Shown: one piece after another, positions 33,352-44,381 of the stretch
How positions within the stretch are numbered: position 1 is the stretch's first letter
How the letters are laid out: each line of letters begins with the position of its first letter
NCBI GenBank assembly: GCA_002110485.1
Contig: MOWL01000068.1
Location: 124,001-188,000 of the forward strand
Length of the DNA: 64,000 nt
From: Emergomyces orientalis
Taxonomy: Eukaryota > Ascomycota > Eurotiomycetes > Onygenales > Ajellomycetaceae
Reading direction: 5' to 3'
The notes under the pieces: generated by a model
What the model saw: the letters and a program-made list of their open reading frames with translations, nothing else
The model's database searches: none
What the model was told of the DNA's origin: nothing
Translations under genes and position numbers: made by a program

Positions 33352-33742
33352 CTCTCGCTCTGGCATATGTGGGTGTACCGGATATATGTATGAACCGACA
33401 GCTGCGTATACTATATCTGGGCAAATTATTATCTTTGTCGTCATTGTGATCTATGTTGTTTGTGCCATTGGCACATATTCAGGGTACCTGCGTCTCTACT
33501 CTAGCTTATCAGCCCACCTTTGAGTCTAATTTTGTTAGCGGGTAGAGAGCTCGCCAGATTTCTGGTGCATTCGTTACAGAGCTACCCAATAAGAAGACCC
33601 TTTGAACACTCATGCCATTTTAATTATGTAGAGATGATATACACTAATTGTACAGTATTCAACAACCTAAGAAATAAAATCCTATACAAAATTGAAAAAA
33701 AGCTCAGGTCAAAGCAAATCACGGCAAAAATCCTCATCACTC
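33352..33742. other. Spacer between convergent genes
   Basis: 3' flanks of the leukotriene hydrolase and Cbp3 genes. No gene seen. Confidence 0.5.
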
Positions 33743-35023
33743 TTAGGATTCTTTTTTCTCCGCTGGGGCCGGTTGTACAAACGGCTCATTCATTCCCCGA
33801 CTCAAAGTCCCAACTAACCCCCAGTCCTGCCGATTCAGTCCAAAAATCCTCTTCCCATTAACCACATCCACCAAACCCTCATCGGGCACCCGACTTAACT
33901 CCACCAACACCCGTCTCATATACCCAACCACAACCGCCACTTTCCTCCAATCCATCTCCCCCAGTGCCGCATTCACATCCCCATCCCCATTCCCATTCCC
34001 GCCTGCCTTCGGATCCACATGCGACGCCTTCCAAACATTCCTCCACACAGCTGCCCCCAGCACCGCGTCACCGGACACCAGACCCTGGTCATATGCCGCC
34101 AGCACGCCGCGCCATTGGATGAACAGGTCTTTAAGGTAGCGGTTACGGATACCGCGCATGGTCAGGCCGTGGTAGACGGTCATGCGGTGTTCCGCATTAT
34201 GGGAGAAGTTGTCGAGGAGGTGTTGGGAGTAGGTGCGGAAGCTCTCAGGGGAGGGGAGGGTGCGGAGGCGGACGGTTAGAAGGTACATGTGTAGGAAGGT
34301 GATTTGGGACCAGGTGGAGAAGGTTGGGAGGAGGCCGAGTTCTGTAAAATGAAAGATTATGTGGTTAGCTTTTTGTATGTGTAGGGTAGGGGATGTGTGT
34401 TTGATTCGATCTGGGTTTTTGATTCAATCATGTCGCAAAATAAATAAAAATAAAAATAAAAATAAAAATCCACACAAACCTTTATACCACGCCCCCTCAC
34501 CTACGCCCAGATCCTCACCGTTCGCCGTCTTGGGCACTATCCCACCTGGTTGCGACGCCTGAGGAATCCTATACTCGGCCTGCAGTTGACAAGCCTCGAA
34601 CATCTTTTTCGTAGCTCCATAAGCCGTATACGTCTCTGTCGTGCGCGAGGCGCGCGACTGGAGCGACTGCGCTAGGTGGGATATTGGCGATGGTGATGAA
34701 GAATTTGCAGGCTCATTTTTCAAATCGCGCAGTATTTTTTTATTACTATTCTTGATGGGCGGAGGTGTGGATTTGGATGTGGATGCGTAGCGGGAGGCGG
34801 AGATTCCTCCGCGGCGGGCAACACGGGTTGAAGCGGAATTAAAGGTGCAGTGAATGCCATTGGATCTCTGTAACTATAGATATATATATGTCAATATCTA
34901 GGCTTAGCAGGACGTTGATATTAAAACATATTGAATGGAATATGTTCTTTCAGAATAGAGGTAGATTTAATTGATTCGAATGGGTTTACTCTTTACCTGT
35001 GGTTTGAATGCGAGCCTTAGCAT
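33743..35023 (-). CDS. cbp3: Ubiquinol-cytochrome c chaperone (Cbp3)
   Basis: Exons 35023-34997 (nine codons), 34867-34480 and 34341-33743, 337 residues. The first exon and start of the second form a mitochondrial presequence (MLRLAFKPQ, then STRVARRGGISASRYAS). The body carries the chaperone domain (PF03981): GLLPTFSTWSQITFLHMYLL, RTYSQHLLDNFSHNAEHRM, RNRYLKDLFIQWRGVLAAYD and AAVWRN. Cbp3 with Cbp6 binds newly made cytochrome b at the mitochondrial ribosome for complex III assembly. A Gly/Asn/Asp repeat (GGNGNGDGD) interrupts the C-terminal part. It ends AEKKES. The mini exon is easy to miss but is needed for a proper start. Confidence 0.9.
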
Positions 35024-35654
35024 GTCTGAGCATTGAGCACAAGAGTGTCTTGAGGACATCGTTGGCTGCTAGATTTGGAGTAATAAGATTTGTAGTATTC
35101 GATTAAATAAAGGCACATGGATTGATTGATTGATCAATGTAATTTTATTTTATTCGTAAAAGTTGCGGGCAGTTGATGTTTGCATTGTTTGCAGTGCCAT
35201 GGCGGAAGCTCAAGAAGTGATCCATGGGTGTTGATTATCCTCAATGAACCGAAAAATGGGAACAGAGTTATTGGAAATTGTAAGGTGTTTTCGTAGCATT
35301 ACTCAGTACATTTTATTACTACCACACATGCCCGGTAATACATGAATGGATATCTTATCTCTACATAATGGCACGTTCAACTAGCATCAATCAAAGGAGT
35401 AGTGAATGGTAGGTACATGTGATGGATGCCAACCGGCTGCCTTCCGATATTCAAGTTCGGAGGGATAGTGGACCTACAGCTCCCATGAAGATGCTCTAAT
35501 AGATTTGATACAAGGAGTTTCATCGACGGCCTGTAAGCGACAAATTCTTTCGTAACTGGCCTCGGTTATATTCGGTGGATGTCATGATATATCATGAAGG
35601 CGTAGATATGCGTTATTTAAACAGAGAGGCAGGGTCATACCAAAGCCATACGCT
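35024..35654. other. Intergenic between CBP3 and TIP41
   Basis: Upstream region of CBP3 and 3' flank of TIP41. No gene recognised. Confidence 0.45.
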
Positions 35655-36622
35655 TCAGCTGCCAACAAAAACATGCTCCAAACTCGAGTCAGCTTTGGGT
35701 AATAATTCGGAGAGCTTATTCGGGTCTCGCATGATAGCGGGAATGTCTTCCCGCGAACTGGCCAGGAGCTGTGTTGTCCGTTAGCCAATTGCCCTGCATC
35801 CATCCGTATCTCATGTATTTAAAAATTAGCACATACCTGTCGCACTTTATCGTACTCCTCCTCTTTCGCTTGATACTCCCGAATCACTTCCCGCGTTTCA
35901 AAGTCGACATATATTCTAGTATCTCGAAGGCGAACCAGTACATTATCCAGCCGCATAAAAAACCGGGACAGAAGCAGTAGGCGAGAGGGCATGACACGAA
36001 TCTTGCAAGATAACATGGCAATACCGTTATCTGCCAGCTCATCCTCGTATAGCATAACTTCGTCGAAAAAGAGGATGGGATCTGGTCGCTTTAGGAGCTC
36101 AATGGGAATAGGGGATGAGGACGATTCGAATGGTTTCGCGCCTGAAGAGAGAGAGCCTTTATAATCGGTGCTATAGGACCAATCAAATGGTTTGACTACC
36201 TCTTTAATCCCTTGATGTGTGTTTTCTCTAAGCAAACAGACAATTTAGCGTCCGCGGTCGCATATCAAATCATATACAGACTCTAAATAGTTCGACTGTA
36301 TTCACCTGCTCTGCTGCCACTCTTTCGAATAAGCCACCTTCAGCATTGTCTCTCCAGTTTTATCCACACGGTCCAAAGCATCAAATGCATTGAAATCCAG
36401 CTTCCACCCAGACGGCTGGTGCTCGATTGTGACGTGGTTGTCACCAAATATCATCTCTGGAGGCGCAATGCCAAGTTTCGTAGTCATCTCATCGATAGGG
36501 CCGGCTTTTAGTATTGGTAGCTTTTGGGTTGTTATTTTGAACCCGTGTCTTGTAACTGAATTGTCTCTGGGGGCATCGGCAGAGGGATACTCGGTATCCA
36601 GGCGTGAGCCATTGGAGGCCAT
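35655..36622 (-). CDS. tip41: TIP41-like PP2A/TOR signalling protein
   Basis: Exons 36622-36306, 36227-35837 and 35768-35655, 273 residues. The start ATG lies in the context CCATGG. TIP41 family (PF04176) features are MIFGDNHVTIEHQPSGWKLDF, VAYSKEWQQS, the block SYSTDYKGS, ILFFDEVMLYEDELADNG, KIRVMPSRLLLLSRFFMRLD and the end LSELLPKADSS. Tip41 binds Tap42 or the PP2A catalytic subunit and tunes phosphatase activity downstream of TOR. The gene is divergent from the Aurora kinase gene, with 482 bases between the start codons. Confidence 0.92.
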
Positions 36623-37104
36623 GGTTGAGTTTATTATCCGTGGTGACAATGAACTAGTCAGTTAGTTGTGTATCCGCGACCAACACTGAAGTATACAGAT
36701 GTCTCCAAAAAAGCCCAATGTCATGAGTTGACTATATTTGAGGGTATTGTATTTCCGCGTCGTTGCTTGTTAGTCGAACATCCATCGATAAGATCCAAAA
36801 TATGTCCTTTGGCGGGACGATATGATTACCTAATCAAGAAAATGACCCACCAAAATGCCAAGACAATGACAAGATCAGGACCTTGCGGAGGAATATTGAT
36901 CCGGGAGTTGCCGGGGTGACGGTTGGCCCTGCGACTGGAGTAAATAAAGATGGAGCTTGATTGATTCCTCCATCATCCATCGCAGAGGAGACAGCCATAT
37001 CTGGATTTGCGCTCTGGGATAAGTATAAGTGTTCTCTCTCTCTCTCTCTCTTTTATTCCTCTGTCTTCTCTCGAGAGACCAGAATATCCCCATCTCCCTC
37101 CACC
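36623..37104. promoter_or_regulatory. Shared divergent promoter region TIP41 / Aurora kinase
   Basis: 482 bases between two start codons on opposite strands. A CT dinucleotide tract lies at about 37032-37052, close to the kinase ATG, as often seen in fungal leaders and promoters. Individual factor sites cannot be assigned. Confidence 0.5.
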
Positions 37105-38434
37105 ATGGCGAAGACTCTCGAAGCTCGATTCGAGCATCTTACCGTCAATGATGAGAATGAACCTCCCAGTAACACTACATATTACCAGAAATCAAAAGTA
37201 CATCTCTTCATATATTTATATATATCTCATCAATCAACTAACGCTATAAGAAGTATTTGGCTAATTCAGTTGAACAGGGCACACATTCCACTACTGCCCC
37301 AATAAGCAGCTTGGGCTCTTCAACTTCGACACAGCTTACCAACAACCCAAATCGCTCAAATCTGTTGAAGTACGCTTTACAGAATAGCAATGGCTCGTCT
37401 CCCCGGAAGCCCCAGGGGAGCGCCAACCTGGTGTCCTCTTCCCGTAGCTCCACTGAGGAAAGCTCCGTTGTCAACCGGTCTTCCAATCCCTTTTACGAGC
37501 AGCCGGGTACCCCAAAGAAATTCCACCTGGGAATGTTCGAAATTGGGAAACCCCTCGGAAAGGGCAAGTTCGGGCGAGTGTACCTCGCCAGAGAACGATC
37601 GACTGGCTTCGTCTGTGCTCTTAAGGTCTTGCACAAGAGCGAGTTAGTTCAGGGTAAAGTCGAGAAGCAACTGCGGCGAGAAATCGAGATTCAAAGCAAC
37701 CTGAGACATCCCAACATATTACGCCTATACGGTCATTTCCACGACAGCAAACGAGTTTTCCTAATTTTGGAGTTCGCGGGCAATGGAGAGCTGTACAAGC
37801 ACTTGCGAAAGGAGAACCGATTCCCGGAATGGAAGGCTGCCCAATATATCGCCCAGATGGCTGCTGCTTTGAAATATCTGCACAAGAAGCATGTCATGCA
37901 CCGAGATATCAAGCCAGAGAATATCCTTGTTGGTATTCACGGCGAAATCAAGATAAGCGATTTTGGCTGGAGCGTGCATGCTCCTAATAACAGGAGGAAT
38001 ACCATGTGCGGCACATTGGACTACCTACCTCCAGAAATGCTTAAACCCGGATTACAGGACAATTATTATAACGAGAAAGTCGATCTGTGGAGCTTGGGTG
38101 TGCTTACGTATGAGTTCCTGGTTGGCGAGGCTCCGTTTGAAGACACGCCAGTTATGACACGGCGGAGGATTGCGAGGGGCGAGATGAAGGTGCCGTCGTT
38201 TGTAAGCGCGGAGGCTAGAGATCTTATCAAGAAGGTGGGTACCAACATGCGTATTTTATACATCTATATGAATCCTTTATTGCACTCACTAACCTCAAAC
38301 AGTTACTGGTTCTCGACCCAGAACATCGAATTCCTCTAGATGAGGTTCAACAGCACCCTTGGATCATTAAACATTGCGTCAAAGGCGAAAGGGCAGCGAA
38401 GCGAAGCTCAGGCAATAAGAGTAGCAAAGAGTAG
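37105..38434 (+). CDS. Aurora-family serine/threonine kinase
   Basis: Exons 37105-37197, 37278-38234 and 38303-38434, 393 residues. About 110 residues of disordered Ser/Asn-rich N-terminus precede the kinase domain: glycine loop LGKGKFGRVYLA, CALKVL with the ATP lysine, HRDIKPEN catalytic loop, DFGWSVHAP and the activation segment RRNTMCGTLDYLPPEM. The DFGWS and RNTMCGTLDYLPPEM combination is diagnostic of Aurora (fungal Ark1/Ipl1), the chromosomal passenger kinase that corrects kinetochore attachment. The threonine in the activation segment is the expected autophosphorylation site. The C-terminus ends in a basic tail. Confidence 0.95.
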
Positions 38435-38852
38435 ATTTGGTGGCTTGTCTGCTTTTCTATCTTGAAGAATGTTAGCGGGAGGGGAGTTATAGTAGTGGAT
38501 GTGAATGTTCATCAAGCGGGTGTTTGGAGTATGATTGATTGTCCGTTTTTAAGCTTTGGAGCTCAGGGGTCAGAAACATGGCATTGATCGCATAAGGAGA
38601 ATCGTTATTTCAGTTATTTCAGTGGGTTTTCTTAAGTTTGAAGTCTTCAAATCATACGTATTGAGTGGTCTATTAATGTTACAAGCACTCTTTTATCAAT
38701 CAATCAAGCAATTCAAACAAAAATAAACGCCCGCCTGCTCTATCAGGTAATCTAGTTCAAGCCTTCCTACCAATACCCATATATATGAATGATACAAGCA
38801 CAAAAACAAAGGCAAGATCCCCTAAACGCCCTCGAAACTTCTTCTTCCTTGT
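38435..38852. other. Spacer between convergent genes
   Basis: 3' flanks of the Aurora kinase and Atp23 genes; AT-rich, no gene. Confidence 0.5.
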
Positions 38853-39749
38853 TTATCGATAAATCTCGTCGAAGGGCCGGGTATCTCGGAAACAGCTATC
38901 CCAAACCTCATCCACAACCTGTCTCGCGTGCTCCGCGTCCTTGCACGCCGGCCGCGCCATGACTGACAACGCCGCCCGCCGACGGACACACTCCTGATGT
39001 TGCTGTGTTAACTTCCACTGTCCGCGCCGGAAGAACTCCCGGGCCCATCTACATTCTCCGCTTAACGAACTTGCCCGGATCTAATAAAATGAAAAGACCA
39101 ACAGCGGTTAGGAATACTAGGTATCAAATTCGGAGTCCTGGGAGATAGAAACAGACCTCAGTACAAGCAGCGTGTCTCAAATTATCTGTCCAATTCAACT
39201 TGAACCGCAAATGATCGTATGCATGCATCATCTCATGTGCCATTGTATCCTCCAGATGTCCCTGGTCCTTCATTGCATTTGCACATATCCGTATACCGTA
39301 GTCCGGGTCGAAGCCGCCGGCCTGTCGTTGCGTGCAGCGCCGGCAATGGATGTTGTGGCTGGATATATCACCACCCAGCTGCTTGATGTTGTCTTGGAGG
39401 AAGCGGATTATGGGACCTGGGTCGGATGGGGTACAGGTGTAAGCAGCTTGCGCTTAAGAAAATTGCTCCGTCCCATTCATGGACCAAGTTTCCGCGGTTA
39501 CGGCAAAATGAACATACTGTATTTTATAAGATAATCGCGCTGATCCTCACAACGTCTACAATCACTTTCCTCATTCCGAATATCTCGCGCGAGTAGAAAT
39601 TGCTCCTTTCCCTCTTCCGTCATTTTCCCCGTCATGATCGAGAACATGTTCTTCATCTGCGTCCATGTGTCGTCGCCTGGAAGGAAGCCTGTGTCTTTAG
39701 CTGGCGCCGCGGTGCCAGACCCGGCGCCTGATGGGTTCGTATCCGCCAT
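38853..39749 (-). CDS. atp23: Mitochondrial inner membrane protease Atp23
   Basis: Exons 39749-39518, 39446-39157 and 39080-38853, about 249 residues. An alternative acceptor at 39453 would add two residues. The zinc protease motif HEMMHAYDHLRF is present, preceded by NIHCRRC and GIRICAN, and followed by an RHAACTEIRASSLSGEC segment typical of Atp23 (peptidase M76). Many cysteines fit the twin CX9C-like oxidative folding described for this protein. Atp23 matures Atp6 and chaperones its assembly in the F0 part of ATP synthase in the intermembrane space. The gene is divergent from glutamate 5-kinase. Confidence 0.92.
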
Positions 39750-40127
39750 TTGGTGCACACAGGAAATTAATTGACTTCCTGGGTCCTCCGGTGATGTCAA
39801 TAATTCAATAATTCCTGACCAGAATTTCAGATGTTAAGATGTCATATGGAAAAGGCGCAAATAAGATCTGCGCGAGAGCGGTGACAAGCGGCAGAACATA
39901 ACATGCTCGGGGAGACTCGAATACCAAGACGCATTTATGGAGACGATCATTTTATTCCGACGCCCTATGACGGGAACTACGGACGACTAGTAGGCGTTTT
40001 ATATATCTCCTCCGGGATCGTGGATTCGTTTTTAGATTCCTCCTCTTCTCCTGGAAGGGGGCCTCATGAATATGAACGCCCGACTTCCAGGCAAGGAGAA
40101 ACCCCAAGCGACGGCAACGATATCGGC
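39750..40127. promoter_or_regulatory. Divergent promoter region ATP23 / glutamate 5-kinase
   Basis: 378 bases between opposite start codons. The kinase frame stays open upstream to an ATG at 39903, so the boundary may lie further left. Confidence 0.45.
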
Positions 40128-41832
40128 ATGATGAAAGGTCAAAGGGCGTTTACGATCGTTATTAAGTTGGGTGGGTGCTCTTTAATAAAATATCCTAGTT
40201 TTTATTCCTTTGATTATTTTTTATTTATTCGGCTGAGAAACTGATTTATTCGTTTAAATTAAAAGGGACGAGCTCTATCGTGGACGAGGTTACGCATGAA
40301 CCTATTCTGTCCATTTTAACTCTCATCGTCGAGACTGCAGCAAAACTTCTGAGAGATGGGCATCGAGTCATCATCGTCTCTTCGGGTGCTGTCGGAGTCG
40401 GCTTGCGGAGGATGGATGTTGACACCCGACCGACACATCTTCCTCGAATACAGGTTCGCATTACAGCAGTATATACTAATACTTGAACGAACCTATATTG
40501 TGGATATGGCTGACTTCGAGTCTAGGCTTTGGCGGCTGTTGGACAATGCAGACTGATGAGTCTATGGGATAGTCTGTTCGCGCACCTGCGGCAACCTGTG
40601 GCTCAGATTTTGTTGACGAGGAATGACATTGCGGACGTGAGTGCGCTCGGTGTCCAAATACTACACTACGACTGGTTCAGGAAAGGGGACGATGATGGAG
40701 ACTAATCCGGGTGGTGATATGTAATACAGACAACCCAATATCGCAATGCGCAAAACACGCTTACGGAGCTTCTGAATATGGGAGTCGTTCCGATTGTGAA
40801 TGAGAATGATACTTTGGCGGTTTCGGTACGTAGTGATACGAACGTGGGGGTGAATCAACTTGGAGTTATTATGGCACATGCTTATTTATGACATAATATC
40901 GATAGGAAATCAAATTTGGAGACAATGATACCCTATCCGCCATCACTGCTGGCATGGTTGGAGCAGACTACCTCTTCCTAATGACTGACGTTGACGGCTT
41001 ATACACATCCAATCCCCGCACCAACCCGGACGCACAGGTAATCGAGGTAGTATCTGACATCTCTACCCTCGAAGCCGACGTATCTACCGCGGGATCCTCA
41101 CTAGGAACTGGTGGCATGAGCACAAAGATTGTCGCAGCGCGCCTAGCGACGAGCGCTGGTGTCACGACCATAATAACTCGCAGCTCACGACCCGGCAATA
41201 TCCACGAGATCATCAGATACCTACAAGATAAGACACAGAATCTCCCATCAGCAACAGCCACTGTAGACGAAAAGCCAGTCTCCCCACCAACATCAACACC
41301 TTCATCCCCATCCTCAGCCAAAACACCACCGCCAGCACACACTCGCTTCCTCCCCTCCACCACCCCCATCCACTCCCGCTCCTTCTGGCTCTTACACGGT
41401 CTCGCCCCCCACGGCACCGTCTATGTCGACGCAGGCGCATACGCCGCTACCCTAAACAAAGCCAGCCTGCTCCCCGCCGGTGTCATAGGCGTTGAAGGCC
41501 ACTTCGGACAGCAAGAAGCTGTGCGCCTCGTCGTCGTCGAGCGCCGCTCCACCTCTGCCTCCGCGCTTAACGGCGATTTTCCACTCAAGGGCGAGTCGCC
41601 ACGGGAAGTCGGGCGGGCGCTGGTGAATTATTGCAGCAATGAGATCGCGCGCATCAAGGGTCTACGGAGTACGCAGATCCTATCTGTGCTCGGCTATGCG
41701 GATAGCGAGTATGTGGCGCTGAGAGAAAATATTGCATTCTTTCAGGCGGCAGAGAGGGCGAGCCGGCCTGCGACGCCTGCGCTGGACGATGAGTTTCGGG
41801 TTGTTAGTGGGACGCTGCCACGGGAGACTTGA
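40128..41832 (+). CDS. Glutamate 5-kinase with PUA domain
   Basis: Exons 40128-40170, 40266-40453, 40526-40636, 40730-40825 and 40906-41832, about 454 residues; all phases agree. The amino-acid kinase domain is clear: FTIVIKLGTSSIVDE, VIIVSSGAVGVGLRRMD, LMSLWDSLFAHLRQPVAQIL, PIVNENDTLAV, FGDNDTLSAI, FLMTDVDGLY and GTGGMSTKI. A Ser/Pro/Thr-rich insert separates it from a C-terminal PUA domain (GVIGVEGHFGQQEAVRL and the following strands). The enzyme phosphorylates glutamate in the first step of proline synthesis and is feedback-controlled by proline. An in-frame ATG at 39903 would add 75 residues without motifs; the shorter start is preferred by comparison with the family's usual N-terminus. 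Confidence 0.93.
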
Positions 41833-42699
41833 TTCTCATTTATTGATTCCCCCCCACCCCAAGGTTCGGGGTTCGGTCTGGGCCTACTTGTTTGGAGGTT
41901 TCCCCTCTCTTTTCTTCTTGTCGCTTTCAATCAGCATTCACAGACGAAAAGGGGTGGAGGTTGCGCCGAGCGGTGGGTGGAGGCTGAACTACATGAGAAT
42001 CACGACGCCACAGTGTCCATGCCTTCTCCTTTCTCTCCTTTCTTCTCAAGCATATTAAATTTCCTGTCGTTCATTTTCATCCAAAACTTTTGTTCTGGGG
42101 TATATACAAAGGTTATCAATACCGCAACTGGAACCGTAACCCGATGCGTGGTATATAAAATGGGGTGGCGTCTTTATTTTTGTCAATTTTGTTCTCAGGG
42201 AGATGTATATATCCCCCTTATCTATCGAGTGATTTAACAATTAGACAGTTAGGCTAGTAGATATCCATACATATTCGAGTCGAATCATTCGTTCTCGAAG
42301 ATAACGTTGTAACAATACCATATTTTATGTTTTGTTCTTTTCAGATCTGTTCCCCTTGCATCCCTTTGAGGAACCATGATGAAGTGAATTTTCGAGCAGT
42401 TAACGTATATTAGACTCAATTTAAATGAATGGATCTCAACACATAGTGATTTACATATAGTTTCCGCCTGTTGATATATCGCACCTCAAACCAATGGAAA
42501 GTTCAGACTCTAATAACCCCACTCCATACATATCAACGCTACCTACCTAGCAAAACGCAAATCTCATAACGCATAACCATACCCAAGGGCCTACCAGATC
42601 AAGCTAAAAATAAAGAAGAATATGTATATAAAAGTGGAAGAAAGAAGAAAAAGAAGAAGATGAAGAAGAAGAAGAAGCAGTTGATCCCAGTTCCAATGA
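41833..42699. other. Spacer between convergent genes with GAA microsatellite
   Basis: 3' flanks of glutamate kinase and Kre9-type genes. An AAG/GAA microsatellite lies at about 42640-42680, close to the wall-protein stop. No gene recognised. Confidence 0.5.
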
Positions 42700-43723
42700 T
42701 TAATCCTTCCACCTGTTCAAAAATTTATGAAAAGTATCATCAACGGATGCTGGCGCAGCCTATTATTACACACCACGAACCAAACCACATCAGTCAGGAA
42801 CATGAATGAAGAAATGACGACGAAAGAAAGAAAGAAAGAAAAACAAATACTAGGACAAACCCACCGTATTTTCAATACTAACCACCGTAAACGTGGCTTG
42901 CGCATAGATTGTCGTCTGGACAGTAGGTTTAGGTAAAAAAGTCGTTGCAATATCAAAGGGACTTTGGGGGTGCAAAGGGGGGGCGCTCTTGAGGGAGATT
43001 TTCGTCGGGGGTTGGTTGGGAGCCGGGGCATAGCGCGTGGGCCCCATCTGGTCCTGATAGGGTAGATTTGCTTGTCGTTTGCGTAGTTCATTGATAGTTG
43101 GCGGGCTGTCTGTGGTGCTGGAGATGGCTCGTATGGCTTCTAGCAGTCTGGGTGGGAAAGAACCGGTCATGCTGGTGAGGGTGAACCGCGGGGAGTTGAT
43201 GAGGTCGGGGCCGCTGGGGTTGTATATGACCATCTGGACGAAACTGAGGAATATTTATAGAACAGGTTAGTTGGGATTTTGTCTTTTTATATAATTGACA
43301 TGCTTTATATGTATGGGCAGGTAGAGGGATTATTCACTATGCATGAGGCTCGTTTCCGCCAACGTCAGCGGCGACGGTAGCTGATATGGAGTTTCCCTGG
43401 GCAAAAGATCTATCTTTGGCTATTGACATCAATTGGTCCTGTCGTTATAAAAAGTTAGTGGATAAGATTGAGAAGAATAGTGCGTTTAACAAAAAGGGAG
43501 AGATATAACGCACGTAGGAATCTTCATCGTTCCCGCCGGCGCAAAGGAAAACGTCAAATCGGACAGCATCAGAAACATCTGAATTATTCCCTAACTGCTG
43601 CCATTCTATGTTCAGCGTGCCCCCGCCTTTCAGGAGAGCTCCAGCAGCTGGCGCTGTGAATTCGATGGCGGCAGAGGCGGAAAGGATAAGCTGGATTAGT
43701 GGTAGAAGTAGCCGCGTTTTCAT
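42700..43723 (-). CDS. Kre9/Knh1-type cell wall beta-1,6-glucan assembly protein
   Basis: Exons 43723-43514, 43438-43338, 43243-42865 and 42759-42700, 249 residues. Signal peptide KTRLLLPLIQLILSASAA, then FTAPAAGALLKGGGTLNIEW, the N-terminal Ser/Thr-rich membrane-anchored Kre9 fold. FVQMVIYNPSGPDLINSPRF continues it, and the C-terminus (VDDTFHKFLNRWKD) matches the Kre9/Knh1 end. These secreted O-mannosylated proteins are needed for beta-1,6-glucan assembly in the wall. The copia element starts 482 bases upstream of the start codon and could affect its promoter. Confidence 0.85.
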
Positions 43724-44205
43724 TGTTGAATGAGTGAATTGTGTCCTATGAAAGGGAGGAAAAGGAAAGAGTAGTAGTTATTGAAGATTTAAAAATGGTA
43801 ACGAGTAACTATGCAGTTCGGGAGGCCAGCTGAATGATCTATGCCATCTGGTTGAGTATTGGGTCTGTTTAGTAGCAGCAGTTGAGGGAGTAGAGGGGAG
43901 AGTTGAGCCAGATATCTTCATACTATGCCATAGATCGTGTCAGAATTCAATACCACGCTCTTGCACTACAAAGGATTATTATATTTAACGCATTGATTGC
44001 AAACACATGGACAGTGTTGGATAGTTCCTGGTCAGAGGTCATTGGTGTATCTATATCTACATAAATCTCCTAGAAAATAAATTAATGCTTAGTTACTCCT
44101 CGAGCCCCGCTAAATAAATGAAGTAGAATAGTTGCCGCTAAAAATATGCCAATACGAGGGTATTACCCAGCACTAGTTGCGGTGTCACGGGATCTAGCTC
44201 ACCTC
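43724..44205. promoter_or_regulatory. Upstream region of KRE9-type gene, truncated by copia insertion
   Basis: Native upstream DNA up to the target duplication ACCTC (44201-44205). Without the element it would join the sequence at 49188. Individual sites not assigned. Confidence 0.45.
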
Positions 44206-44307
44206 TGTTAGGTGATACTAGGGCTACCCGGGTCACATGCCCCACACACACATATATATTTTAGCTAGTTAGGTAGTTCAATATGATAGGCTTGATGCAC
44301 TCTATGA
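44206..44307 (+). repeat. Copia left LTR
   Basis: 102 bases, base-for-base identical to 49081-49182. It starts TGTTAGG and ends CTATGA, unusual in not ending with CA; the limits are fixed by the ACCTC duplication. Confidence 0.95.
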
Positions 44308-44321
44308 GGTTATGAGGCCCT
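44308..44321 (+). other. Primer binding site, initiator tRNA-Met half-molecule type
   Basis: GGTTATGAGGCCCT follows the left LTR directly. It is complementary to the anticodon arm of eukaryotic initiator tRNA-Met (GGGCUCAUAACC) except for one extra G. Drosophila copia and yeast Ty5 prime from this internal region rather than from the tRNA 3' end. Confidence 0.7.
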
Positions 44322-44381
44322 CTGTTTAATACGCTGCGTTACTGCTATCTATTTCTCTTATACAGCTAGTTCTTGCCTCTC

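Noticed and set aside
36961..37104. In-frame N-terminal extension of the Aurora kinase
   Set aside because: The frame is open but has no ATG before 37105 and overlaps the CT-rich leader.
39903..40127. 75-residue N-terminal extension of glutamate 5-kinase
   Set aside because: Open and with an ATG, but family members start close to the TIVIKLG motif; kept only as an alternative.
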